Source of the DNA: CAYLKK01 sp964412505
GTDB lineage: Bacteria; Pseudomonadota; Alphaproteobacteria; UBA3830; CAYLKK01
Assembly (NCBI GenBank): GCA_964412505.1
Contig: CAYPOM010000007.1
Span: 7,646-71,645 of the forward strand
Reading direction: 5' to 3'
Length of the DNA: 64,000 nucleotides
A model generated the notes under the pieces. The model did no database searches. It saw only the letters and a program-made list of their open reading frames with translations, and was not told where the DNA came from. Below are positions 18,798-27,353 of this stretch, piece after piece. A program made the translations under genes and the position numbers. Each line of letters begins with the position of its first letter. Within the stretch, counting starts at the first letter, position 1.

Positions 18798-19550
18798 TTA
18801 CAGTTTTCTTAATGATATTTTTTTATTCATTAAACTGTCACTCTTTAGTTTCCACTCATTTTTCGGAAACAGCCTGTTTATTTCTGAATGCACACTATCT
18901 GCTATATCGCACAGACCTATTTCTAGATAACATTCTATTAAACGAAATAATGCTTCTGGCGCCTGATTTGTGTATATATAATTCTGTACAACGGACATAT
19001 ACCGACCAGATGCTGCGATCGGATTTCTATTTTTCTGATAAAATTTCGCTACATTCATTTCATGAGCTGCTAATGAGTTATCAAGTTGCAAAATTACATC
19101 TTCTGCATTTTTAGCGTAAATAGACCCATTAAATGTGTTAATTATATCTACAAATGCAGCTTTTGCTTTTAGAGTTTTTTCTTGACTTCGACCAACAGAA
19201 GACACTTGTTTCAACAAGCAAACAGCGCGCAAAAACTTTGCATAAGGTGTATATTCGTTATTCCCTTTAAACATAATAAAAACGTCTAAATCCCTAACAC
19301 ACTTCTGTACCTCTTCGTTACTCCCGACTTTATAGTTTGCATACGCAGACAAAAGTTGAGCCTGAGACGATAAAGATGAATATGGAAAATACGTATAAAT
19401 CTTTCTGAATTCTTTTGCTGCATCACTATAGTTTTTGGCTGCCATTTCTTTAAAACCAACAGTGAAAACTTCAGTTATACTTTTCGGTTCTTTGTCTTTA
19501 GAAGAACAAGCGCACAATACACATAAGACAAAAACACTTAAAATTCTCAA
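18798..19550 (-). CDS. bamD: Outer-membrane protein assembly factor BamD, lipoprotein
   Basis: BamD is the essential lipoprotein of the BAM complex that inserts beta-barrel proteins into the outer membrane, working with BamA (bamA is at 45364). In 250 residues: signal peptide ending in the lipobox L-C-A-C (Cys15), then a TPR-like region beginning VGFKEMAAKNYSDAAKEFRKI, followed by further tetratrico-like helices including PYAKFLRAVCLLKQ. Repeat pattern and length agree with the BamD/ComL family. It appears to head the run to murG, murC, murB, trxB and potG, which is not its usual place. Confidence 0.85.
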   Translation of the reverse strand: MRILSVFVLCVLCACSSKDKEPKSITEVFTVGFKEMAAKNYSDAAKEFRKIYTYFPYSSLSSQAQLLSAYANYKVGSNEEVQKCVRDLDVFIMFKGNNEYTPYAKFLRAVCLLKQVSSVGRSQEKTLKAKAAFVDIINTFNGSIYAKNAEDVILQLDNSLAAHEMNVAKFYQKNRNPIAASGRYMSVVQNYIYTNQAPEALFRLIECYLEIGLCDIADSVHSEINRLFPKNEWKLKSDSLMNKKISLRKL

Positions 19551-19730
19551 ATCGACACCTTATTAAGCACAATCACTTCAGAATTATACATAATAGAGAA
19601 AACCATTTCAAACAATTAGAGATTGCGCATTATTTATAATGTGCCTCAGAAAACCAAGGTTTATATTTCGCCGTTACGCGTCAATACCAAAAAGTCCGCA
19701 AATTAAAAATAGAACACGAATTACTTACAC

Positions 19731-19758
19731 AAAAAACGTCTTCGCATTGCGAAATGCG
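19731..19758 (-). terminator. Probable terminator after rpoD
   Basis: Reading on the minus strand: a short hairpin CGCATT-TCGC-AATGCG (19758-19743), a seven-base gap, then a run of six T (19736-19731). It lies about 35 bases after the rpoD stop and separates the rpoD block from bamD. The stem is only 6 bp, so strength is uncertain. Confidence 0.4.
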
Positions 19759-19792
19759 TAATTGAAGCTATACAAATAATTTCCAAATACTA

Positions 19793-21706
19793 CTATCCAA
19801 GGAATGTCTTTAATTTTTTAGATCTAGTCGGATGTTTTAGTTTTCTAATAGCCTTTGCTTCAATTTGTCTAATTCTTTCTCTAGTCACTGCAAATTGTTG
19901 CCCTACTTCTTCAAGCGTATGATCGGAGCTCATCCCTATTCCAAAGCGCATTCTTAAAACTCTTTCCTCTCTAGGAGTTAAACTGGCTAAAACAGAGTTT
20001 GTAGCTTCTTTTAAGCTTGCATTTAATGCTGCGTCTACAGGTAATTCTGCCCCTTTATCTTCAAGGAAATCTCCTAGATGTGTATCTTCTTCATCTCCAA
20101 CTGGGGTTTCTAAACTAATTGGCTCTTTTGATATTTTTAACACTTTTCTTACTTTATCAACAGAAAAATGTAATTTTTCTGCTATTTGCTCAGGAGTAGG
20201 CTCTCTACCTGTCTCATTAAATATTGATCTAGAAACTTTGACAATCTTGTTGATAGTCTCGATCATGTGAACAGGTATTCTTATAGTTCTGGCTTGATCT
20301 GCAATAGCTCTTGTTATTGCTTGACGAATCCACCAAGTCGCATATGTAGAAAACTTGTATCCACGGCGATATTCGAACTTATCTACAGCTTTCATTAAGC
20401 CAATATTTCCTTCCTGTATTAAGTCAAGAAATTGCAAACCTCGATTTGTGTATTTCTTGGCTATAGAAATAACAAGCCTCAAGTTAGCTTCAACCATCTG
20501 AGTTTTGGCCTTGTTTGCGTCTCTATCGCCCTTCTGGATGCCATTGACTATTTTTCTAAACTCAGATATCGATAAACCGAATTCATCTTCCATGCTTTTT
20601 ATAAATGCAAAATGTTCCTCCAAAGTATCATTTTGCTCGTTGAAAAATTTTTTCCAACTTGCATTGTAGTTTGTATTAGATATAAATTTTTCGCTATTCT
20701 CATGCCCATAGTATGCCTTTAAAAACTCAACTCTATCTATCCCACAACTTTGAGCTTTTTTTAGTAAACTTACCTCATTCTTTAAAAGTTCCTTATTTGC
20801 CGCATACAAATCATCACACAGTATGCTTATCGCAGTTTGCGAAAGTTTTAAGGAATCTAACGCCGTTAAAATATCATTCTTTGCTGCAATTTTTTCTTTT
20901 GTGCCTTTTCTTTTTAATACTTCATCCTTCAGAGAAATTACTTTACACAAGTTTTCAAGGACCTGAGGTTTAAGTGATTCATTCTCATCAAATTCAGACG
21001 CCCCATCATCAGAGTCATTGTCATTTTTATTTGTTTCGTTGTTATTTTCTGTTTTTTTCTCAACGATAAAGTCACTTTCGTCAGACAAATTATTTGCATC
21101 ATCTGAGTCTTCAGAAATGTCAATATTTAAATTGTCAATTTGAAAAAATTCACTTAATGATAACCTTCCTTCTTCTATTTCCTTAATCCACGACTCTATC
21201 GTTTGGTATGTCATTGGGTTTTCAATTAATCCTTCAAGAACAATTCTTCTTCCGTGTTCTATTTGTTGTGCCAATTCTACTTCAGCTTCTCTTGATAGTA
21301 ATTCTATATGTCCCATTTCACGTAAATACATTCTAACTGGATCATCTACTTTTACGTGACTGTTTCTATCATCGACATGGAGTTTATCTTTTAGTGTAAC
21401 TATACTGTCGTTTCTTTCTATAGAATCAATCTTACCAATATTAGACTGCTCTATAAGTCTTACACCTATATCTGAAAAACGAGAGACAATATCATCAATC
21501 TGAGCTGGAGAAAATTCAGACTCTGGAATTACATCATGAAGCTCTTCAAATGTCACATATCCACGTTCTCTCCCTAGTATTATAAGATTTTTAAAATCTT
21601 CCTCAGCTGTTACACAATCAAAAGAAATCAAGTTGTGAACACTTAATCCATCTTCTTCATCTTGAGAAATCATTCTGTCGTCAATTCTTTCAACTGCGTT
21701 ACTCAT
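19793..21706 (-). CDS. rpoD: RNA polymerase primary sigma factor (sigma-70, RpoD)
   Basis: Housekeeping sigma factor. In 637 residues: region 1.1 near residues 35-90; region 1.2 DPVRMYLREMGHIELLSREAE; an acidic Asn/Asp/Glu-rich nonconserved stretch around residues 195-245; region 2 with RLVISIAKKYTNRGLQFLDL and YKFSTYATWWIRQAITRAIA (DNA melting and -10 contacts); region 3 from HMIETINKI; region 4.2 TLEEVGQQFAVTRERIRQIE (helix-turn-helix for the -35). All determinants for a standard TTGACA/TATAAT promoter are conserved, matching the promoters seen in this window. It follows dnaG by 14 bases. Confidence 0.98.
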   Translation of the reverse strand: MSNAVERIDDRMISQDEEDGLSVHNLISFDCVTAEEDFKNLIILGRERGYVTFEELHDVIPESEFSPAQIDDIVSRFSDIGVRLIEQSNIGKIDSIERNDSIVTLKDKLHVDDRNSHVKVDDPVRMYLREMGHIELLSREAEVELAQQIEHGRRIVLEGLIENPMTYQTIESWIKEIEEGRLSLSEFFQIDNLNIDISEDSDDANNLSDESDFIVEKKTENNNETNKNDNDSDDGASEFDENESLKPQVLENLCKVISLKDEVLKRKGTKEKIAAKNDILTALDSLKLSQTAISILCDDLYAANKELLKNEVSLLKKAQSCGIDRVEFLKAYYGHENSEKFISNTNYNASWKKFFNEQNDTLEEHFAFIKSMEDEFGLSISEFRKIVNGIQKGDRDANKAKTQMVEANLRLVISIAKKYTNRGLQFLDLIQEGNIGLMKAVDKFEYRRGYKFSTYATWWIRQAITRAIADQARTIRIPVHMIETINKIVKVSRSIFNETGREPTPEQIAEKLHFSVDKVRKVLKISKEPISLETPVGDEEDTHLGDFLEDKGAELPVDAALNASLKEATNSVLASLTPREERVLRMRFGIGMSSDHTLEEVGQQFAVTRERIRQIEAKAIRKLKHPTRSKKLKTFLG

Positions 21707-21720
21707 ATTTATGTTGCTCC

Positions 21721-23439
21721 TTAATATTTTTTGTTTTTAAGATCTAAAGCTGTTTCCTTCAGGGCCTTAAATCTTATCCAAGCATCTTCAGAAAACGTTT
21801 TTTCAAAATTTTCGGAAGCGCTAGCTATTTCGTCTTTAAAATCTACACAAGTGAGGTATTCGTTATATGCATTTTTCCATTCTTGAAGTATTTCACTATC
21901 ATCACAATTAGACATATTAAATAAAAAGCTATTCTGTGATAATACAGCGAATGAATTATATAATTTTTCAATAATATCATCAATGCTATTCTTTTCAGAA
22001 TATTCACGTAATATTATCTGTTTAATTGATGAATATGTATTATTACTAAATTCAACAACAGAAAGCATTTCAATTACCTCACTTATTATATGTGGGTTTT
22101 TTATAATTAAGGCAAGTAAAATCTCTTGATATTTTTCTAGATTCGACAATACTCTACTTATTTTTGTTTTATTTTCTGACTTTTGTTTAGAAAATAGATA
22201 TTCACTTCTTTTCGCATTAAACCACTTTTTGTATAAATATTTGATATTAGAATTTTCTATTGAATTTATAGCGTTGTCTATTGACTCTAAAACCACGCCT
22301 TTTTGTTCTGGGGTTTCAGATGGGTATAACGCGAAACCAGCTGTCCATAGCCAATCATTTAATTTATATGAGCTATCCAATATATCCTGAACTCCTTTTG
22401 CTCCAGACTTTATAATAATAGAATCTGGGTCGTCTCCTCCTGGAATCACAGCGAAATTGAAAGATTTTCCTGGCGACAATTTAGGCATAATTCTTAACAG
22501 TAATCTATAAGCAGCTTTTATCCCTGCATTGTCCCCATCTAACAACACAATAGGATTGTTAGAAATTCTCCAACACAGATCGATTTGCTCTTCTCCTATA
22601 GCAGTTCCTAATGTAGCGATAGTCTTATCAAATCCAGCTCTATGCATTGCAATAGCATCTAAATACCCTTCAACGACTATAAGATCTTTGTACGTTCCAT
22701 TTTTGGCTAAATCGTATGCATACAGATTTTCTTTTTTTTTAAAAATTTGAGTTTCCGGGGAATTTAAGTATTTAGGCATTTCTCCATTTATGCTCCTTCC
22801 GCCAAAACCTATACATTGTCCGTATTGGTTTTTGATAGGAAACATTAGTCGCCCATCAAATTTATTTTTAATTCTTGAGTTATAGCTTTCGCGAATAAAC
22901 ACGCCAGAATTTAATAAATCAAAATCAGAAAATCCAGCTTTACGTAGCAAAGAGCACATATCTACATTTTTATCAGCATAACCGATGTTGAATTTTCTAA
23001 CATCCTCAGCTGTAATTCCACGCATAGCTAAATAATCGCTGACTGCCCTAGACTTTGTTTTTTGTAAGTTGATTGAAAACAATTCTTGAATTGCGTTCAG
23101 AACCGCAATCTGTCGTTTATTAGATATCACTGCGGTCGTCTCTACCTTCTCAAGCTTTGGTATTTCTAAACCTGCATATGAAGCTATTTTTTCTACAGCT
23201 AAATTAAATGGCAGATTGTCGCTTTCCATTACAAAGTTAAAAATATCGCCGTGTTTGCCGCATCCGAAACAGTAATAAAACCCCTTAGCTGGATCAACCT
23301 TAAAAGATCCAGTTTTCTCGTTGTGGAAAGGGCATACGCCAAAATAGTCACGCCCTTTCCTAGTAAGTTTTGTCTTTTTGGATACAAAATCTATTATAGA
23401 AACTCTAGATTTAAGAAGTTCTATAAATTCTTTATTCAT
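21721..23439 (-). CDS. dnaG: DNA primase
   Basis: Makes RNA primers for replication. In 572 residues: N-terminal CHC2 zinc finger (CPFHNEKTGSFKVDP then YYCFGCGKHGD), RNA polymerase core with the TOPRIM motifs VVEGYLDAIAMH and VLLDGDNAG, and a weakly conserved C-terminal helicase-binding part. Length is near the usual 580-600. Its first eight bases overlap the end of gyrA. The next gene is rpoD, as in the macromolecular-synthesis operon, but here gyrA and ssb replace rpsU upstream. Confidence 0.97.
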   Translation of the reverse strand: MNKEFIELLKSRVSIIDFVSKKTKLTRKGRDYFGVCPFHNEKTGSFKVDPAKGFYYCFGCGKHGDIFNFVMESDNLPFNLAVEKIASYAGLEIPKLEKVETTAVISNKRQIAVLNAIQELFSINLQKTKSRAVSDYLAMRGITAEDVRKFNIGYADKNVDMCSLLRKAGFSDFDLLNSGVFIRESYNSRIKNKFDGRLMFPIKNQYGQCIGFGGRSINGEMPKYLNSPETQIFKKKENLYAYDLAKNGTYKDLIVVEGYLDAIAMHRAGFDKTIATLGTAIGEEQIDLCWRISNNPIVLLDGDNAGIKAAYRLLLRIMPKLSPGKSFNFAVIPGGDDPDSIIIKSGAKGVQDILDSSYKLNDWLWTAGFALYPSETPEQKGVVLESIDNAINSIENSNIKYLYKKWFNAKRSEYLFSKQKSENKTKISRVLSNLEKYQEILLALIIKNPHIISEVIEMLSVVEFSNNTYSSIKQIILREYSEKNSIDDIIEKLYNSFAVLSQNSFLFNMSNCDDSEILQEWKNAYNEYLTCVDFKDEIASASENFEKTFSEDAWIRFKALKETALDLKNKKY

Positions 23440-26122
23440 TTGTACAATCTAACACATCACAGGAATTAACCTCTGGCAATCTAGCTGCAGATACAACTTT
23501 TTCGCCTTTATCCAATCTGAATAGAATTACACCTTGCGTAGCTCTACCTGTTATTCGAATGTCATCTACAGAACATCTAATTAACTTGCCACTGTTTGTT
23601 ACAAGCATTATTTCATCATTTTCCTTAACAGGAAATACAGAGACGACCTCGCCATTTTTACTACTCATTTCTATGTTTTTTACGCCTTGGACTCCTCTGG
23701 CTGTAGTTCTGTACTCATATACAGATGTGCGTTTCCCGTAACCTTTAGCTGTAACTGTAAGGAGTAGTTGATCGTCCAATTGCATTTCCTCAAAAAACTC
23801 TGGTTTCTCAATATTCGTTTGAATATTTATATCTAACTCATCCTTACTTCTGCGCGTTGAATTTAAGTAACGAATATATGCTTCACGCTCTTCCTGAGTT
23901 CGATTAGAGCCTCTCAAAACAGCCATAGAAACTACCTCATCGTCGCCAACAAGTTTAATTGCGCGAACGCCAGTCGAATTCCTGCTAGCAAATACACGCA
24001 ATTGCTCTAATGGGAATTTTACACACTTACCCATTTTCGACGATATTAATATATCATTGTTATCGTTACACACATCGACAGAAATCAAGCGTTCACCATC
24101 ATCGAGCTTCATTGCGATTTTTCCGTTAGCCCTGATATTTAAGAAATCGCTTAATTTATTTCTACGAATTGTTCCATGAGAAGTAGCGAAAACTATATCT
24201 AAGTCCTCCCATAAAGATGAATCTTCAGGCAGAGGCAAAACTGTCGCAATAGACTCTCCAGCGCCTAATGGAAGCAGATTTACCATAGCTTTCCCTTTAG
24301 ATTGAGGAGTTGCTAAAGGCAACTTATAAACCTTCATTTGATAAGCGATTCCACTTGTCGAGAAGAATAAAACTGGAGTATGAGTATTTGCAACAAACAA
24401 ATCAGATACAAAATCCTCATCTTTTGTAGTCATGCCAGTTTTTCCTTTCCCACCTCTTTTTTGTGCTCTATAGCTAGTCAAAGGAACTCTCTTTATATAC
24501 CCAGTATTACTGACAGTGATGACCATATCTTCTTTTTGAATCAAATCCTCTATGTCTATATCTGATCCAGCGTCGACTATTTCAGTCCTCCTTTCTGTGC
24601 CAAATTCACTCTTGACTGCCACTAATTCATCTTTTACGATACCAAATATTCTTTCTTTCGATCCAAGAATAGACAAAAGATCCTTAATCTTATCTATTAA
24701 AGCTGAAATTTCATCAGCAATTTTATCTCTTTCTAAGCCAGTTAATCGCTGTAGTTTCAGGTCTAGTATAGCTTGAGCTTGAATTTCTGTTAGTCTACAT
24801 TTCCCATTTTCAATAACGTTGCCTCCATCGTCAACCAAGCGTATCAACGATTCTACATTTTGAGCATCCCAGTACTTTTCCATAAGTTTGCGCTTAGCAT
24901 CGCCTGCATCACTGCTTGTTTTGATCAGATTAATAACCTCGTCGATGTTTGATATAGCTATAGCGAGACCTATCAAGATATGGGCCTGATTTCTTGCTTT
25001 TTTTAACTCAAATCTTGTCCTACGAACTACGACTTCTTTTCTGAAAGTAACGAAATGACCAATAACTTCTTGCAACCCCATCAATTTAGGGCGACCATTG
25101 ATAAGGGCTAGCATATTGACGCTAAACGAAGTCTGAACTTGCGTGTACTTATAGAGTTGGTTTAACACAACATCAGGGATCGCGTCTTTCTTCAATTCTA
25201 CAACTATACGAATTCCTTCTCTGTTCGATTCATCTCTTAAATCAGAAATTCCTTCTATAATTTTTTCATTTACTATCTCTGCGATTCGTTCGATTAATTT
25301 TGATTTATTTACCTGATATGGAATTTCTGTTATAACTATCGCTTGGCGATCTTTACGAATTTCTTCAAAATGGCTCTTAGAACGAACTATTAAAGATCCG
25401 CGCCCTGTCCGATAAGCTGAAATTATCCCAGCTCTTCCTAAAATAGTTCCACCAGTCGGGAAATCTGGGCCTTTTATAATACCAATAAGTTCATCAATAT
25501 CTATTTCTGGGTTATTTATGTAAGCGATACAAGCGTCAATCGCGTCAGACAGATTATGAGGCGGAATGTTTGTAGCCATACCAACAGCTATGCCACCAGA
25601 CCCATTTACGAGCAAGTTAGGAAACTTTGCAGGCAGCAGAGCTGGTTCTTGTAAAGACTCGTCGTAATTGGGCTGGAACTCAACAGTGTCTTTTTCTATA
25701 TCATCTAACATGCCGCTCGCAAGTTTTGAAAGTCTCGCTTCTGTATAACGCATAGCTGCCGCAGAATCGCCATCTATAGACCCAAAGTTACCTTGTCCAT
25801 CAACAAGCGTATCTCTCATAGAAAACCATTGAGCCATACGAACCATAGAATCATATATAGCAGAATCACCATGAGGATGGTATTTTCCCATTACGTCTCC
25901 AACTATACGAGCAGACTTTTTAAATGATTTATTGTAATCGCAACCGACTTCTTTCATGCCGTATAAAATACGTCTATGCACTGGCTTTAAGCCATCTCTG
26001 ACATCAGGTAATGCACGAGCAACAATTACGCTCATTGCGTAATCCAAGTAAGACTGCTTCAACTCTTCTTCAAGAGAAACAAATGGCTGGATATTACTGT
26101 TATCTTCTAAATCTATCGACAT
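23432..26122 (-). CDS. gyrA: DNA gyrase subunit A
   Basis: Type II topoisomerase subunit that breaks and rejoins DNA, introducing negative supercoils with GyrB. In 896 residues: winged-helix/tower core with the catalytic Tyr126 in AAMRYTEARL, the quinolone region HPHGDSAIYDSMVRMAQ with the sensitive-type residues Ser87 and Asp91 (E. coli Ser83 and Asp87), and a C-terminal beta-pinwheel starting with the GyrA-box QKRGGKGKTG. I chose the ATG at 26122 (product MSIDLEDN), preceded by GGTGA 7 bases upstream, over an in-frame TTG at 26134. ssb lies 53 bases upstream. Confidence 0.98.
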   Translation of the reverse strand: MSIDLEDNSNIQPFVSLEEELKQSYLDYAMSVIVARALPDVRDGLKPVHRRILYGMKEVGCDYNKSFKKSARIVGDVMGKYHPHGDSAIYDSMVRMAQWFSMRDTLVDGQGNFGSIDGDSAAAMRYTEARLSKLASGMLDDIEKDTVEFQPNYDESLQEPALLPAKFPNLLVNGSGGIAVGMATNIPPHNLSDAIDACIAYINNPEIDIDELIGIIKGPDFPTGGTILGRAGIISAYRTGRGSLIVRSKSHFEEIRKDRQAIVITEIPYQVNKSKLIERIAEIVNEKIIEGISDLRDESNREGIRIVVELKKDAIPDVVLNQLYKYTQVQTSFSVNMLALINGRPKLMGLQEVIGHFVTFRKEVVVRRTRFELKKARNQAHILIGLAIAISNIDEVINLIKTSSDAGDAKRKLMEKYWDAQNVESLIRLVDDGGNVIENGKCRLTEIQAQAILDLKLQRLTGLERDKIADEISALIDKIKDLLSILGSKERIFGIVKDELVAVKSEFGTERRTEIVDAGSDIDIEDLIQKEDMVITVSNTGYIKRVPLTSYRAQKRGGKGKTGMTTKDEDFVSDLFVANTHTPVLFFSTSGIAYQMKVYKLPLATPQSKGKAMVNLLPLGAGESIATVLPLPEDSSLWEDLDIVFATSHGTIRRNKLSDFLNIRANGKIAMKLDDGERLISVDVCNDNNDILISSKMGKCVKFPLEQLRVFASRNSTGVRAIKLVGDDEVVSMAVLRGSNRTQEEREAYIRYLNSTRRSKDELDINIQTNIEKPEFFEEMQLDDQLLLTVTAKGYGKRTSVYEYRTTARGVQGVKNIEMSSKNGEVVSVFPVKENDEIMLVTNSGKLIRCSVDDIRITGRATQGVILFRLDKGEKVVSAARLPEVNSCDVLDCTNE

Positions 26123-26175
26123 GAAAATCACCAAAATCTACATAGCAAACTACGAACAATAATCAAATTGCAAAA

Positions 26176-26607
26176 CTAAAACGGTATATCATCGCTAATG
26201 TGTTCGTCTACATTAACACCAAAATTATCGTAAGAAACAGACGGGAAGTCACCCCTATCAGAGCTCATAACAACCAGTTCCCCAGAAACTCGTGTAACAA
26301 CTACCTCTGTAATAAATCTCTCATTGTTGTCTTGGTCAACCCATTTTCTGCTTTGCAACTGCCCTTCAACGTATACCTTACAGCCTTTCCTGACGATCTT
26401 TTCGGCAATTTCTGCAAGACCTTGATTAAAAACAACGACTCTATGCCATTCTGTTTTATCCTTCTTTTCTCCCGTGTTTTTATCTTTCCAAGACTCTGTT
26501 GTCGCTACTGAAAAACTAACAACCTTTAACCCGTCTTGAGAATGACGTACATAAGGATCTTTCCCAACATTCCCAACCAAAATTACTTTATTGATACAAA
26601 AAGCCAT
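26176..26607 (-). CDS. ssb: Single-stranded DNA-binding protein
   Basis: Binds single-stranded DNA as a tetramer and recruits replication and repair proteins through its C-terminal tip. In 143 residues: N-terminal OB fold starting CINKVILVGNVGKDP, with SFSVATTESWKDK and TEWHRVVVF, and a very short acidic tail ending DDIPF, the canonical interaction tip. The linker is shorter than in E. coli SSB (178 residues). The frame stays open for about 59 codons upstream, but that extension is basic and unlike any SSB, so the ATG at 26607 is used. It probably heads an ssb-gyrA-dnaG-rpoD operon. Confidence 0.95.
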   Translation of the reverse strand: MAFCINKVILVGNVGKDPYVRHSQDGLKVVSFSVATTESWKDKNTGEKKDKTEWHRVVVFNQGLAEIAEKIVRKGCKVYVEGQLQSRKWVDQDNNERFITEVVVTRVSGELVVMSSDRGDFPSVSYDNFGVNVDEHISDDIPF

Positions 26608-27298
26608 ACTATACCATTTAATGCATATTCCAATGTTATCATAAAATTCTCTGAGAAAGTAATACTTTTTCCAACTTCTTTGTCGTTTATTCTCCATGGA
26701 TTTACAATATTCAATGGAAGATTTTTTAATTAATCGCATAATCTTCAGAAAACTAGAAATATGATTATTTTTGGAATTTTTCAATCTATCGAAAATATTC
26801 GAAAATTTTCTCTTGTATAATTTTACATTTTTTCGTGCATGAGTTTTTACTCAATTTTTTCTTGTATTAATATTAGTTAACTTGTTCATATTAACCCCAA
26901 TATATTTATATTATTTTTTAAAACTAAATTTTTATCCAAAGACACGCTGATACAGAAATACCAAACGAATGACTTTAGTTTTTGAATTTACAATTATTAT
27001 TTCGCGATTTTTGTTCGCTTAGATTACGAATATGTTTGCAGGATACAACGGAACAAATGTCTTGTTAAGAGAATTTCGTAAACCATACCGATATAACAAG
27101 AGAATATATAATTTTATCCGAAAAGAAAACTCTCATTTATCAAGATACATTAGTTCAGTCTCATTGATTTACAAAGTAAAACACACCAGAGAATCCCATA
27201 GCGCGTTTTGAGATTTAACTATTGTAGATTAGCTCCAGCGTTATTTTATTTAATTGTTTTTACTTACAAACACAAACCACTCTAGCACTACCAAAAAA
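26608..27298. other. Long divergent intergenic region
   Basis: About 690 bases, very AT-rich, between ssb (leftward) and the 2,749-residue protein (rightward). I see a near-tandem TCGAAAATAT / TCGAAAATTTT element around 26790-26812 next to a TATAAT (26819-26824) without a good -35. There is also a 59-codon open frame (27032-27211) with no ribosome-binding site, which I do not accept as a gene. No RNA gene or mobile-element remnant is recognised. Confidence 0.4.
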
Positions 27299-27328
27299 TT
27301 GACGAATTTACCGTTCTTGAAGTATAAT
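27299..27328 (+). promoter_or_regulatory. Near-consensus sigma-70 promoter for the giant exported protein
   Basis: TTGACG (27299-27304), an 18-base spacer, and a perfect TATAAT (27323-27328). Transcription would begin near 27335, so the ATG at 27354 has a leader of about 19 bases. A GTG at 27342 would have almost none, which supports the ATG. Confidence 0.7.
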
Positions 27329-27353
27329 GTAGCCATATTTCGTGTTTTATATT

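Noticed and set aside
26608..26784. Upstream in-frame extension of ssb by about 59 codons
   Set aside because: The extension is basic and unlike SSB. The OB fold starts at MAFCINKV, so the downstream ATG is the real start.
27032..27211. A 59-codon open frame upstream of the giant protein
   Set aside because: No ribosome-binding site, no signal or domain, and ORFs of this size are expected by chance in AT-rich DNA. It lies in a region with no other coding sign.
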